Of a DNA stretch of 64,000 nucleotides, positions 1 through 63,500 are shown piece after piece; position 1 is the first letter of the stretch; each line of letters opens with the position of its first letter. Location: the NCBI GenBank assembly GCA_013397075.1, contig VWZS01010882.1:21348-85347 (forward strand), written 5' to 3'. Under the pieces are notes generated by a model. It worked only from the letters and a program-made list of their open reading frames with translations, made no database searches and was not told the origin of the DNA. This DNA comes from Rhabdornis inornatus. Its lineage: Eukaryota > Chordata > Aves > Passeriformes > Rhabdornithidae. The position numbers and the translations under genes are program-made.

Positions 1-275
1 CGGCGAGGGGCCGACCCCGCGGAGGGACCGGTGAGGTTTCAGCCCTTCACCATAATGGACCGACCACCCCCCCATGAGGAGTTGGGCCCCTCCCACATGA
101 GGGAGCCAGCCCCCCGGTGAGGGCTCGGATCATTCCCCCCAAGACCCGTCGGAACATCTGCCAGCGACCCCCTTTTCTGTGGGAAACGTCTCTTCCTTCT
201 CACACCCGGTCCCCCGCCAAAACATCAGTATTTCAGCGTAATTAACGTCAGTGATGCTGTTTGAAAGGGGGTTTA
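1..275. other. GC-rich flank left of the duplicated block
   Basis: C/G-rich, CpG-containing DNA, especially in the first 130 bases, with no coding exon that I can recognise. As drawn it lies upstream of GPATCH8 exon 1. The 208-bp duplication beside it shows that this contig really joins directly to the sequence at 983, so it may belong to the start of intron 1 rather than to the upstream flank. Confidence 0.5.
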
Positions 276-483
276 AATAAACAATGGGAAAATTAACGTT
301 GACTCATTAAGCTTGAACAATGACATGTTATTCTCTGACTTCAGCCTGGGAGAGTCTCGGGGTTAGAAAGGAAAACAAAAGGAGCAAGGATAACGCTGCT
401 CGAGGAGAGCTGTGGATGAGCTGTTCTGTCGGTCCTTGTTTCGGGAGCTTGGCGTTGGAATGGTGCTTTTCATCCTCATTCGG
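276..483 (+). repeat. 208-bp direct repeat, copy 1 (assembly overlap)
   Basis: Read base by base, this block is identical to 775-982 (offset 499). It ends exactly at the single N at 484. Identity without a single difference, bounded by Ns, is typical of two overlapping contig ends that were not merged, not of a genomic duplication. Confidence 0.93.
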
Positions 484-558
484 NCCCGCCGGGCCCCGCG
501 GCAGCAGCCCCTCCGCTCCGCGCGGTGGCGCCGCCGTGAGGAACCCCCTCGTTGCCGA

Positions 559-588
559 TCACGTGACGTGCGTTGCTGTGCACGTGAC
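559..588. promoter_or_regulatory. GPATCH8: Paired CACGTG E-boxes
   Basis: TCACGTGAC at 559-567 and GCACGTGAC at 580-588 lie 21 bp apart, two helical turns. TCACGTGAC matches the extended E-box (CLEAR/M-box type) bound by USF and MiT/TFE bHLH-zip factors. Occupancy is inferred from the motif only. Confidence 0.65.
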
Positions 589-597
589 CAGTAGATC

Positions 598-607
598 GCG
601 CATGCGC
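598..607. promoter_or_regulatory. GPATCH8: NRF1 site, GCGCATGCGC
   Basis: Perfect palindromic match to the NRF1 consensus, 79 bp upstream of the GPATCH8 start codon. NRF1 sites at this distance are common in CpG-island promoters of ubiquitously expressed genes. Confidence 0.7.
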
Positions 608-686
608 GGTGCGGCGGGGGTGGTGCAGGCGGGCGGCGCTGAGGGCGGAGGCGGCGGCGGCCACAGCGGGGCCGGGCCGGCGCGAA

Positions 687-53910
<53,224 letters not shown>

Positions 53911-54949
53911 AGGACAAAATGAAGGAACCTCGGAGGAAGGAGAATAGTTGGCATTTTGGGAAGGGGTTGGAGTCACGCCAGTGGGCAGGTGAGGCCTGAG
54001 CATTTCCTTTCACTCTTGAGGAGCCAGAGAAGCCGGAGGCTCGAGGGTTGGGCTGTTGTTGGCTGTATCCCAGCGATGTCTCGCTCTGACTCCGTGCAGG
54101 CAGCAGCACCGCTCCGGAAGAACCATTTCACCTTTAGAACAGCGAGACACTTGGAAAGGCTTTTTTTCCCCTTGAATTCTTACACTTGGTCATCTTCCTT
54201 CTGCCACCTTGTATATGATAAATGAGGTTTTGTACACACTAATAGGATCTCTAAAAATCCTTTTAATGAGGTCATCTAATTAAAATAGCGTGATTGAATC
54301 CAGCTTGTAATCGGTGATGGAACATCAGGAGCTGTCAGCTGCAGAGGGGCTGGAGGCCTCCGTTTTCAGGCATTGCAGGAGGTTCCTTGGCCCCTGTCAC
54401 TGCACACGTGGGGTTTTCTTGGTATGAGTAGCAAAGGTGGAAGTAAGATCTTAGTGTAAAGAGGAGGAGGAGCTCTGTGTGTGTGCCCAGAGCTCCTATC
54501 CTTCTCCATCCTGCATCCACGTTCTCCTGTGCCAGGACCATGCCTGGATATCCCAGACTGGAGAGAGGTTCTCGCATCAGGGGTTGGGATTCCAATCTGG
54601 ACTTTGACCACTCTTCTCCTGAAAGGGGGAAAAAATCACTCTGAATTCCATCTTCTGTGGTGTTGGGAAAGAGGCACTGGGATGGGAAAGAGAAGGAAAA
54701 TCGTGTTAGGAATTGAAGCAATACAGAGGATAGGGGAGCGCAGCCAGGATGTAAAGCGTGTTCTTTCTTCTGTAACACTGATGATTTCCTTATTAATTTA
54801 TAGGATTTTTTTTAATGTAAAGAATTGCACTGAACTCTGTAAACAAAGATGCTGCTTTTTGTAGCTCCTATCAAAGGTTACATTTGTAGTATATCGCAAT
54901 AATATTTTTTACAGCCAGTTCTTAGTGGTACTTGTTCTGGTGGCTTCTG

Positions 54950-54957
54950 TGTAAATA
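54950..54957 (+). promoter_or_regulatory. GPATCH8: Pumilio response element TGTAAATA
   Basis: Exact match to the PUM consensus UGUAHAUA in the 3' UTR. A second copy lies at 55716-55723. Function is inferred from the motif. Confidence 0.5.
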
Positions 54958-55715
54958 TGTTTGCTGTAGGTGACCCAAGACACTTGTAAAGGTTCAAGTC
55001 ATAGTTTCAGCTAGATGCAGAACAGCTAAGCATGTATATTTTATCAAGCTCATGTATTTTTGAAGTTTTTATGTACTATAAAATGTAAAAAAAAAAAAAT
55101 CTTCATTTAGAATTTTGCAGAAGACAAAAAATCAACAGGTGAGACTTGGGCAAGGTGAGGGGTGTGGGGGTAGCAGTGACTCTGGCAGATAATGCTGCAT
55201 TCCTCCCTGCCATAGGAATGGGCACTGGAGCAGCCTGGGGAGAAGCAGGAATTCAAGGTGCTCCCAGAGTATAGAGAGCCCTTTTTTTTCCTTCTTCCTT
55301 TCCTTTTTCCCTGTTTTGGAAGCAGTAATGTGCAGACCCTGCTGGTGCAGGAGGAGCCTTGGGACTGTTCCCATCCCACACACAGGGTTACCCCAGCTCA
55401 GTCCATACGGGATTTCCCAGTTCCCAACATCACCCAGCTCAGCTTCCCCACCCCAGTGCAGGGGATGAGCTGCTGCTGTTCCCACCCACAGGGCCCTGCA
55501 GGTGTCACAGCCCTTGGGCCACCACCCCTGCGGGGAGGGATTGCTGAGCAGTGTGGGGATGCAGTATCCCCATCCCTTTCCCTGTCCCCTCCTGGAGTGC
55601 AGCACCAGACCAGGCAGAGTTAAAGGATCAAAATCCCCTGAGCTCCCTCACCATGTAAATGAGAACTTGGAGCAGGTCAGAGTGACAGCAGTCACAAAAA
55701 AGGGACTCAATTTCC

Positions 55716-55723
55716 TGTAAATA
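55716..55723 (+). promoter_or_regulatory. GPATCH8: Pumilio response element TGTAAATA
   Basis: Second exact UGUAAAUA in the GPATCH8 3' UTR, 766 bp after the first. Confidence 0.5.
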
Positions 55724-55894
55724 CCAAACAATTCAGTGTTACTGTCAGAGATGAGCTTCGTAGGGCCCATCCGTGCCCCGGCCCCGTCATGCTGTGGGCA
55801 GGGATTATTTTTGGACTTCAGGATAACGCTAAAATAATTAACCTGTCATTACTTAACGAGCATAAACAGACTGTATTTAACTTTGTCACATAAG

Positions 55895-55920
55895 ATATAT
55901 ATATATAAATATATATATAT
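55895..55920. repeat. GPATCH8: (AT)n microsatellite in the 3' UTR
   Basis: 26 bp of alternating AT with one central AAAT interruption, ending 30 bp before the poly(A) signal. It is probably length-variable and self-complementary in RNA. Confidence 0.9.
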
Positions 55921-55949
55921 GCTGTAAAATGAGGGAAAAAAACCTTTCT

Positions 55950-55955
55950 AATAAA
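55950..55955 (+). terminator. GPATCH8: GPATCH8 poly(A) signal AATAAA
   Basis: Canonical hexamer followed 25-50 nt later by a GT-rich element (GTGCTGGTGTGTGGTGGTGG at 55981-56000), the standard layout of a strong cleavage and polyadenylation site. Cleavage is expected about 55965-55980. Confidence 0.85.
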
Positions 55956-55975
55956 CCAATGATTTGTGGAAAAAA

Positions 55976-57394
55976 AAATCGTGCTGGTGTGTGGTGGTGG
56001 GGAGCTGCTGTGTAGAGCACCGGCCTCTCCTTTTCCTAACCAAAGGCCTGGTTTGATTAAAGGGAAAAAATCCACCTCCCTGCCTGCAGCAGGGTCGGGG
56101 TCCAGGGTGCCACCTGCCCTTCCCTGGCGGTGGCCCTGGGAGGAGGTGGCTGATGAGGGATGGTGCAGAAGTGCGGAAAGAAACAGGAAATTAAGTAATT
56201 GGACACAAGAAAGAATTAACAATTGCCTCGAGGGGGTCTGGTGTGGGCTCCAGCTGGGTTCAGATGCTGCTGCCAGCTGGGGACAAGACCTCCCGAGGAG
56301 GAGCAGCTGCCCCCGAGTCCGGTGTCCTCTACTCCCGGGGCACGGAGCTGACTGGGGCTCAGCTAAACCCTTCCCGTCCCTCGGAGCTCTGCCACGGCTT
56401 TGGGCAAATGCTGCTCTCTTCCAACTGCAGCTGCTCCAGGGCAGGGCTGCTCCGAAGCAGACCCCGCTCTGGGGACTGTGTACCCCGTCAGGGCCCAAGG
56501 TGCTGTTTGGCTCTGCGGGGACCCCCTGTGCCCCTCGAGATCCCCCAACTCTCCTGTCCTCCTTCCCACCTGCAGCTTCAGCTCAGGAGAGGAAAAAAGC
56601 CCCGTTTGACACGGGCCGGCTCCCAGGGAGGTGCTCTGGGGCCTCTCCCTGCCACTGGCGCTCGGTTAGCACGAGGAGCCCCCGGAGATCTCCAGCAGCC
56701 TGAGTCCTTAATTAATAGAGTTTAAATTAATTCTGGAGGTGGGTTCAGGGGCCGATGCCGCTGTCCGGGCAGGGCTGAGCCCCCGCGGCTGCCGCAGGCC
56801 TTCTACGGGGACAAGGACACGCCGTGTTCGCTTGGCTGTGGCTGTCCCCTCCCTGCCCCCAATCTCTTACCAGAGCCATTGCCCTGCACAGTGCTGGTGC
56901 TGCCTCTCCCCTGGCAGGGTTTTGGGGTGCCCCTGCCCTAAGGAAGGGGACACTGGGGGGGTGATGCCCAGTGCGGGCGGGTTCGGTGCTGTCAGCTCCG
57001 TCCGGCTGCAGAGGGATATCGAGGGCGATGGAGGGGCCCTGTGCCGTGCTGTCTTCCCCCCTCCTCGCCACATTTCCGCTGGTAGGGACTGCCTGCAGCC
57101 CGAAATAGCCTCCCTGAGAGTGCCGCGGCCCCGGCGGGCGATAAGCTCAGGCTGCTGTGGCCGTGTCCCCCCACCCGTCACCGTGTCTCTCGGTGGCACT
57201 GCCACCTCCTGTCCCCCGCGCTGTTCCGGCCACATCCGTCTCCCCTGCACCTCTCTGGCTCCCTGCAGATGCAGATGTGGGTCCGGGGGGGCCCTTCCTG
57301 TGCTCCCCATTCCTGCTGGCCCCGTCCCCAGCTGCGTCCCTCGAGATAAGCCAGGGATGCCCCGGGACGGGGGCTGTGGCCACATTTTGGGGTG
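55976..57394 (+). other. GPATCH8-ITGA2B intergenic region and ITGA2B promoter
   Basis: 1.4 kb separating two same-strand genes. Composition rises sharply in GC across it. No transposon and no RNA gene are seen. The long open frames on both strands here are products of high GC. The right half presumably contains the ITGA2B promoter: a GATA motif at 57344, an ETS-like CATTTCCGCT at 57071-57080 (AGCGGAAATG on the other strand) and a GATAAG at 57140-57145. Confidence 0.75.
57344..57350 (+). promoter_or_regulatory. ITGA2B: GATA motif AGATAAG upstream of ITGA2B
   Basis: Consensus WGATAR site about 50 bp upstream of the start codon. The mammalian ITGA2B promoter is TATA-less and depends on GATA-1 with ETS partners close to the start site, so a proximal GATA site fits thrombocyte-lineage expression. 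The transcription start here is unknown. Confidence 0.55.
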
Positions 57395-57543
57395 ATGATG
57401 GGGCTGATGCGGATGCTGCTGTTCCTCGGGGTGCTGCGCCTGCCCCCCACACTGGGGCTTCTCCAGGATCCCCCCACTATCTACGAGGGACCCGCCGGCA
57501 GCTATTTCGGTTTCGCCCTGGATTTCCACATGAGCGACGGAAG
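57395..57543 (+). CDS. ITGA2B: ITGA2B exon 1
   Basis: Signal peptide (MMGLMRMLLFLGVLRLPPTL) and the N-terminus of propeller blade 1, YFGFALDFHMSDG, matching human SQFGFSLDFH. Ends phase 2 (AG of Arg50). The 5' UTR limit is unknown. Confidence 0.9.
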
Positions 57544-60500
57544 GTAGGGAGGCACCGGGTGTCGGGGTCGAGCACGGCACACGCCCGCCGACCCTGACAC
57601 CCGCTCTGCCCCCCAGGCCCAGCGTGGCAGTGGGGGCCCCCCGTGCCAACACCTCCCAGCCCGGCGTGGCTCAGCCCGGCGCCGTCTTCCTCTGCTCCTG
57701 GCCCCCCGACAAGACCCCCTGCCACCCCCTCCCCATCGACACTGCGGGTGCGTAGGCGCCGTGGGTCGGGGGGTGGGCAGGGTGGGGGTGCCAGGCCCGC
57801 ACATTCCCCCTGTCCCGCTCCCCCAGGGAACGAGGGCGAGAGGCAGGGCGCCTTGGAGCTCCACACCTACAAGTCGGACCAGTGGCTGGGAGCGTCCGTC
57901 ACCAGCTGGGATGGCAAACTGGTGGTGGGTGCATCCGGGGGGTATGTGGGCAGTCGTGGGTGGCGACAGGGCGGGCACCCAGCCTGTCCCATCGCCGTGC
58001 CCAGGTCTGTGCCCCGCTGCAGCACTGGAACGCGATGGAGGGGCAGCAAGAGGCGTTCCGTACCCCGACGGGCACCTGCTTTGTGTGGAGCCCGGGGCAG
58101 CGGCGCACGGTCTGGTACTCGCCCTGCCGCGACCAGACCATGGCCAGCACCTACCGCCAGAGGAACTACGGTGAGGGGGGACCTGGGAGCGGGGGGTGCC
58201 CCCAGCCACGCGTCCGTCTGACCCTTCCCTGTACCCTCAGTGCACGACAAGCGCTACTGCGAGATTGGCTTCAGCGCCGCTGTCACCCCGGTGAGAGGGG
58301 ACTTGAGGGGCTTGGGGGAGTCGAGGGACTCGCAGGGCTCGGGGGACACCTTGGGGGGGATCGGGGGGCGGCGCAGCCGGGGTGCCCTTCGGGATGCCCA
58401 TGAGGTGCTGATAGAGATGCAGAGGGTGTGGCCAGGGTGGTACCTGGGTGTCACGGCGGGGGATGTTGGGGTAGGGATGCTGAGATGGGGGATGCTGGAG
58501 TGGGAATTCCGGGAGAGGTCCTAGGAGTGGGGGAATGTTGGGGTGGGAGTGCCAGGATGGGAGATGCTGGGCTGGAATATGCCAGGATGGGAAATACTGG
58601 GGTGGGAGATACTTGTGTGAGGACGCTTTGGGGAGATGCGAGGCTGCCCCGGGGTGGTGCTGAACCAGCTCCTCCCGCAGGACGGGACGCTGGTGCTGGG
58701 TGCCCCCGGCGGGTACTATTTCACGGGTGAGTCCTACCTGCCGGCGTTGCCACCCTGGCTGGTGCTCCCAGGGTGCTCCCTTTGGGTGGGCACGGCGGGA
58801 GGAGGGCACCCCGGATGGGGTACCCCATAAGTGCCACCTGCAGTGGCACTGGCAGCCCAGGGCCACAGCCCTGCGTATGGCAGTGGGTGCCCCGTCAGTG
58901 CTGGTGCTCCCCGCCGCGGTGTCCCCCAGGGCTCGTGTACTCGGTGGAGCTGGACAAGATCCTCAGGCGCTTCCTCGGCACGTCCCTGCTGTGGCTGGGG
59001 AGCCCCGGGCGCCCCACGGAGCCGGTGTCCGGAGCCTACGACGACGGGTACCGGGGTGAGCAGCAGGCGCGGGCACCCCGCCCCACTGCCAGCTGCTGCT
59101 GGGATAACCCCGGGTTCACCGATGCCCATCTCCCTGCAGGGTACTCGGTGGCTGTGGGCGAGTTTGATGGCAACCCCAAAACCAAAGGTAGGGCTAGGGG
59201 GTGCAGGGAACAGGGGTTGATGGGCCTGAGGCACCCCGGTGCTCCAGAGTGACCTTGCTTCCTTTCCCGAGGGGGCTGGACAGGTTGTGCCAGGACAGGG
59301 GTCTCATCCATCTCTGTGCCCTCATGCCCCCAAGTCGCACCAGGGGTTTCCCTGTGCCCAACCCAATGCCGGGGGTATCCCCGTGCCCCTCTCAATGTCC
59401 CAATGGGGGCACTCAGGGCTCTCATCCCTCACAGAGTACGTGGTGGGAGTCCCCAACAAGAGGAACACGAGAGGTGAGGTGAGTGCTGCGAGGTGCCCAG
59501 TGCCGGTGTCTGGCCGAGGGGACACCAGAGGACACCACCACGTGTCGCCCCGGGCTGCGCCTGGCGTCTGACACTGCCCTGGGCAGGTGGAGATCTTCAC
59601 TGCGGGGGACACTCTGCGTTTGCTGCGGGGCATCGCCAGCGAGCAGGTACCCCTGTCCTGTGCCACCCCCAGCACCTCCGGTGCTCCACAGCACTCCTGC
59701 CCCCATCCCATCCCATAGCACCCCAGCACCTCCGTGCTCCCTCAGCCCCCCCGCCCACTGTGCCCCTGGCACCCGCTGGTGCCACCCTCTTACCCGGATC
59801 CTTTCCAGGTGGCTTCGTACTTCGGGCACACGGTGGCAGTGGCCGATGTCGATGGGGACGGGTGAGAGCAGGGACAGTCGTCCCCTTCTCCTCCATGGGG
59901 ACACCCAGGGGTGCTGCCCCATGCCTGGCACACCGCTGGGTGCCCCCAGCCCCCAAACCTGCGGACCCTGACCCTGACCCCGCGCCGGGCACAGGCGGGA
60001 CGACCTGCTGGTGGGCGCACCCCTGTACATGGCTCGGTGCTCCGACGGGCAGCGCAGCGAACTGGGGCGTCTCTACGTCTACTTGGGGCGGGGACAGCAG
60101 CCCCTCGCCGGGCCCCCCCAGACCCTGACGGGCACCCACCCCTACGGCCGCTTCGCCGCCGCCATCGCCAGCCTCGGGGACCTGGACAAGGACGGCTTCG
60201 GAGGTGACAGCGCGGCGGGGCGGGCAGGACGATGTGCCGCTCCCCGGTGCCGCGCCTTGGGGAAACTGAGGCAGGAGAGCGCGGGTGGGTGCTCACGTCC
60301 CTTCTGTCCCCAGACGTGGCCGTGGGAGCCCCGCAGGGCGGTGACAGTGGCAGCGGGCAGGTCTTCATCTTCCGCGGGCAGAGCGAAGGGCTGGCGCCGG
60401 TGCCCACCCAGCGCCTCAACAGCCCCTTCCCCGGGCCCGCCGCCTTCGGCTTCGCGCTGCGTGGTGCCACCGACCTGGACGGCAACGGCTACGCGGGTAC

Positions 60501-63500
60501 AGTCCTGACACGACACCGCTCTGCCACCCCGATGTCACCACCCCGGCACTGACCCTCTGCTTGTCCCTGCAGATCTGCTCGTGGGAGCTTACGGGGTGGC
60601 CAAGGTGGCCGTGTACCAGTGAGTGCCCGTCCCTGCGGTGGCCCGGGACTCCCTGTCGGGTCCCCTGGCACCTCAGCAATGTCCCCGTGCCCCAGGGGAC
60701 TACCCGTGGTGGTGGCCCAGACCCAGCTGAGTGTCCCTGACGGGCTGAACCCTGAGATCCTGGACTGTGACCTGCCCGACTCCAGTGTCCGTGTCAGCTG
60801 GTGAGGGGACACTACCATGGGGACACACACTACCATGGGGACACACACTGCCGTGGGGACACTAAAGTGGGGACACTACTGTGGGGACACTGCCATGGGA
60901 ACACCATGGGGACACCATCGTGGGCACAAGACAGGTCCCTGATCCCCTGTTGGTGTTGTCTCCCCGCAGCTTCCACGTGGTGTTCTGTGTCAGCGTGACG
61001 GGCCAGCACCTCCCTCAGAGCATCCGTGAGTGCCAATGTCACTCGGGGGGCACCGCTGTCACACGGGCACTGCTGGGGTGCCACCGCGGGTGTCACCAGT
61101 GCCACCTCTTGTTCCCCACCAGACCTGGAGGCTGAGCTGCAACTGGACCGGCTGAAGCCCCGGCCGTCGCGGAGGGTCCTGCTGCTGCAGGGACACCAAT
61201 CGTCCTGGCAGGAGGAGCTGGTGGTGGCACCGGGGACTCCTCCTGTGTGCAGCAACCTCACCGCCTACCTGCGGGTACGGGCACAGGGGCAGCGCGACAG
61301 AGGGCGGGGACAATCCATGGAGGGTGGGGGACAGGCATGGGGATGTGGCATCTCCAGCCAGGATGGCGACAGGGTTGGGGACAGGGATTGGGAATAACAG
61401 TGTCTCTGTCCCAGGAGGGTGGGTAACAGGGATGGGCGCAGCCGTGGGTGGGGGCCCTGGGGGGGTGGGCACAGGGTGCCCTCCAGAGTGCTCTGCCCAT
61501 GGGTGTCCCCAGGACAAGGCCGAGTTCAAGGACAAGCTGAGCCCGGTGGCCCTGAGCGTCGCCCTGACGCTGCCCAGAGAGGCTCCGGGGTTGGTGCTCT
61601 ACGGGCAAACCCTGGTGCAGGCACAGGTAGGGGGGACATGGCTATGGGACAATGTCACCATGGTGATAGGGGGTGGGCTCAGCCCCACAGTTGGGCCAGG
61701 GCACATGTGGGTACCCTCAGCCTGGGTGTGCTCAGCTCCAGGGTCCCCAGCCTGTACCAGTGTCCCTAACACCCCCCTGGGACATTGCCCCCGTTCCTCT
61801 CCACCACTGTCCCCAGTTTCCACTGGAATGTGCCCAACACTGTCCCTGCCACTCCCTGGCATATTCGTCCTGTTCTGCCCTCTGTGCTCACCCTTCAGTC
61901 CCCAACCCTCCCTTTGATGTCCCCTTTGTACCCAGCACTGTCCCCATTCCCAAACCCAAGAATGTTCCTTTGTTCCCTCTGCCATCCCTAATTCCTCCCC
62001 AGGATGCCCCCCTGTTGGCCCTGCTCCCTCCTTGACATGTCTGAGGGCTATGTTCCCAGTCGTGCCCCTGGATGTCCCCTCTGCTGTCCCCATTCTTCTC
62101 TCTCGGGGGTGTCACCTCCCTCCCCTCCATTCCGATCTCTCCGGGAATGTCCCCTCTCTACTCTGCACTGTCCCAAATTTTCCCTCAGGGATGTCCCCTC
62201 TGGCCCCTCCACCAGCCCAATCACCCCCCGGGATGTCTCCCCCGTGCCCTCTGCTGTCCCCAATGACGCCCCCTCCCACACCTCACCGTGGATGGGGGGG
62301 TCCCCCTGTCCCCTCCCTGTCCCCTCCCAGACCCACATAATCCTGGAGGACTGTGGTGATGACAACCTCTGTGTCCCTGACCTCCACCTGGCCGCCGACA
62401 CGTGAGCACCGGGTTAGGGGGGGAGTGAGGGAGCGCTCGGTGTCCCCGCGGGGTGCTGAGCCCTGTCCCCATGTCCCCCAGCCCCAGCCAACGCCTGCTG
62501 ATCGGGGCAGAGGCCACGCTGTCCCTGCGCGCCAATGCCACCAACGCGGGCGAAGGTGCCTTCGAGGCGGAGCTGAGGGTGCAGCTGCCCCCCGGCACCC
62601 ACTACCAGGCTGCCCGCAGCACAATCCCGGTGGGTGTCGAGTGGGGGGTGACAGGGGTGACCGGGGTTGTGGGGGCTCATATTCTGTTCTTGGTGGTGTC
62701 TGGGGTGGGGGGCTCATGGCCTGCACTTGGTGGCCGTCACTCTCTTTGGGGGTGCCCAGTGCTGATGGGTGCTTGGGGATGACCAGAGTGGCGGCTCAAA
62801 CCGTGTCCTTGGTGGCTGTTACCTTCCATGGGGGGGCCCAGTGGTGATGGGTGTCAGGGGATGCCCAGCACAGAGGGTGACCCAAATCGGGGCTGCCTGG
62901 TGAGGATGGGTGCCCAGGGATCCTGGGTTGGGGGGGTTCATGTCCTGTCCTTGAGTGGCCGGCACTCTCCACAGGGTCCCCACTGGTGATGGGTGTTCAG
63001 GGGTGTCCAGGGTTTGGGGCTCAAGTCCTGCCCTCAGCTCATGCAGGTCCCCAGTGTGGTTGGTTCATGGCAGGGTCCATGATGTGTCCCCATCCCATGT
63101 CCTCACCCCGTAGGGGCAAGAGAAGCTGAGTTGCAACCCCAAGAAGGAGAATGGGACCCACGTGGTGCTCTGCGAGTTGGGCAACCCCATGAAAGCGGGG
63201 GCCCGGGTAAGGGGACGGGGGTGTCCCTGCTGTACCTGTGACCCGTTGGGGCTGGTCACCCACCTGCCCCTCTCTGCTGTTCCCCAGATCACCGTGGACA
63301 TGGAGCTGAGCGTGTCCGGGCTGGAGGACATGGGGGATGCCATCACCTTCCACCTCCAGCTGCGGAGGTGATACCCTGCTGTGCCACTGTCCCCCACCTA
63401 CTACTGGGACACCGGTACCTCAGACTCAGTGTCCTCAGCATGTCCCCAAACTCAGTGTCCATCCCTCATCTCGTTGTGTCCCCACAGCAAGAACAGCCCC

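Larger units (their letters stand above)
485..686 (+). promoter_or_regulatory. GPATCH8: GPATCH8 CpG-island promoter / 5' UTR
   Basis: GC-rich, CpG-dense, with no TATA box seen, directly upstream of the GPATCH8 start codon. It contains two CACGTG E-boxes and a perfect NRF1 palindrome, as in many housekeeping promoters. The transcription start cannot be fixed from sequence; the last 60-90 bases are probably 5' UTR. Confidence 0.75.
53911..55975 (+). other. GPATCH8: GPATCH8 3' UTR (about 2.06 kb)
   Basis: Runs from the TGA to the expected cleavage region just after the AATAAA at 55950. It is AT-rich in the middle (54770-55110) and contains two Pumilio-type elements and an (AT)n run near the end. 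An ATTAAA at 54279-54284 is a possible weaker proximal poly(A) signal. The exact 3' end is inferred. Confidence 0.8.

Noticed and set aside
55818..57390. Many long open frames on both strands between GPATCH8 and ITGA2B
   Set aside because: High GC lowers stop-codon frequency; the translations are Pro/Ala/Gly/Arg-rich without domains or conserved words.
59435..59473. Donor at 59474 (AGAG/GTGAGG) for ITGA2B exon 9
   Set aside because: It would put exon 10 out of frame; the GAG/GTGAGT donor at 59479 keeps RGEVEIF in frame.
60804..60927. TGGGGACAC array considered as a CRISPR-like array
   Set aside because: Units are short, variable and without spacers of uniform length. It is an intronic minisatellite in a vertebrate gene.
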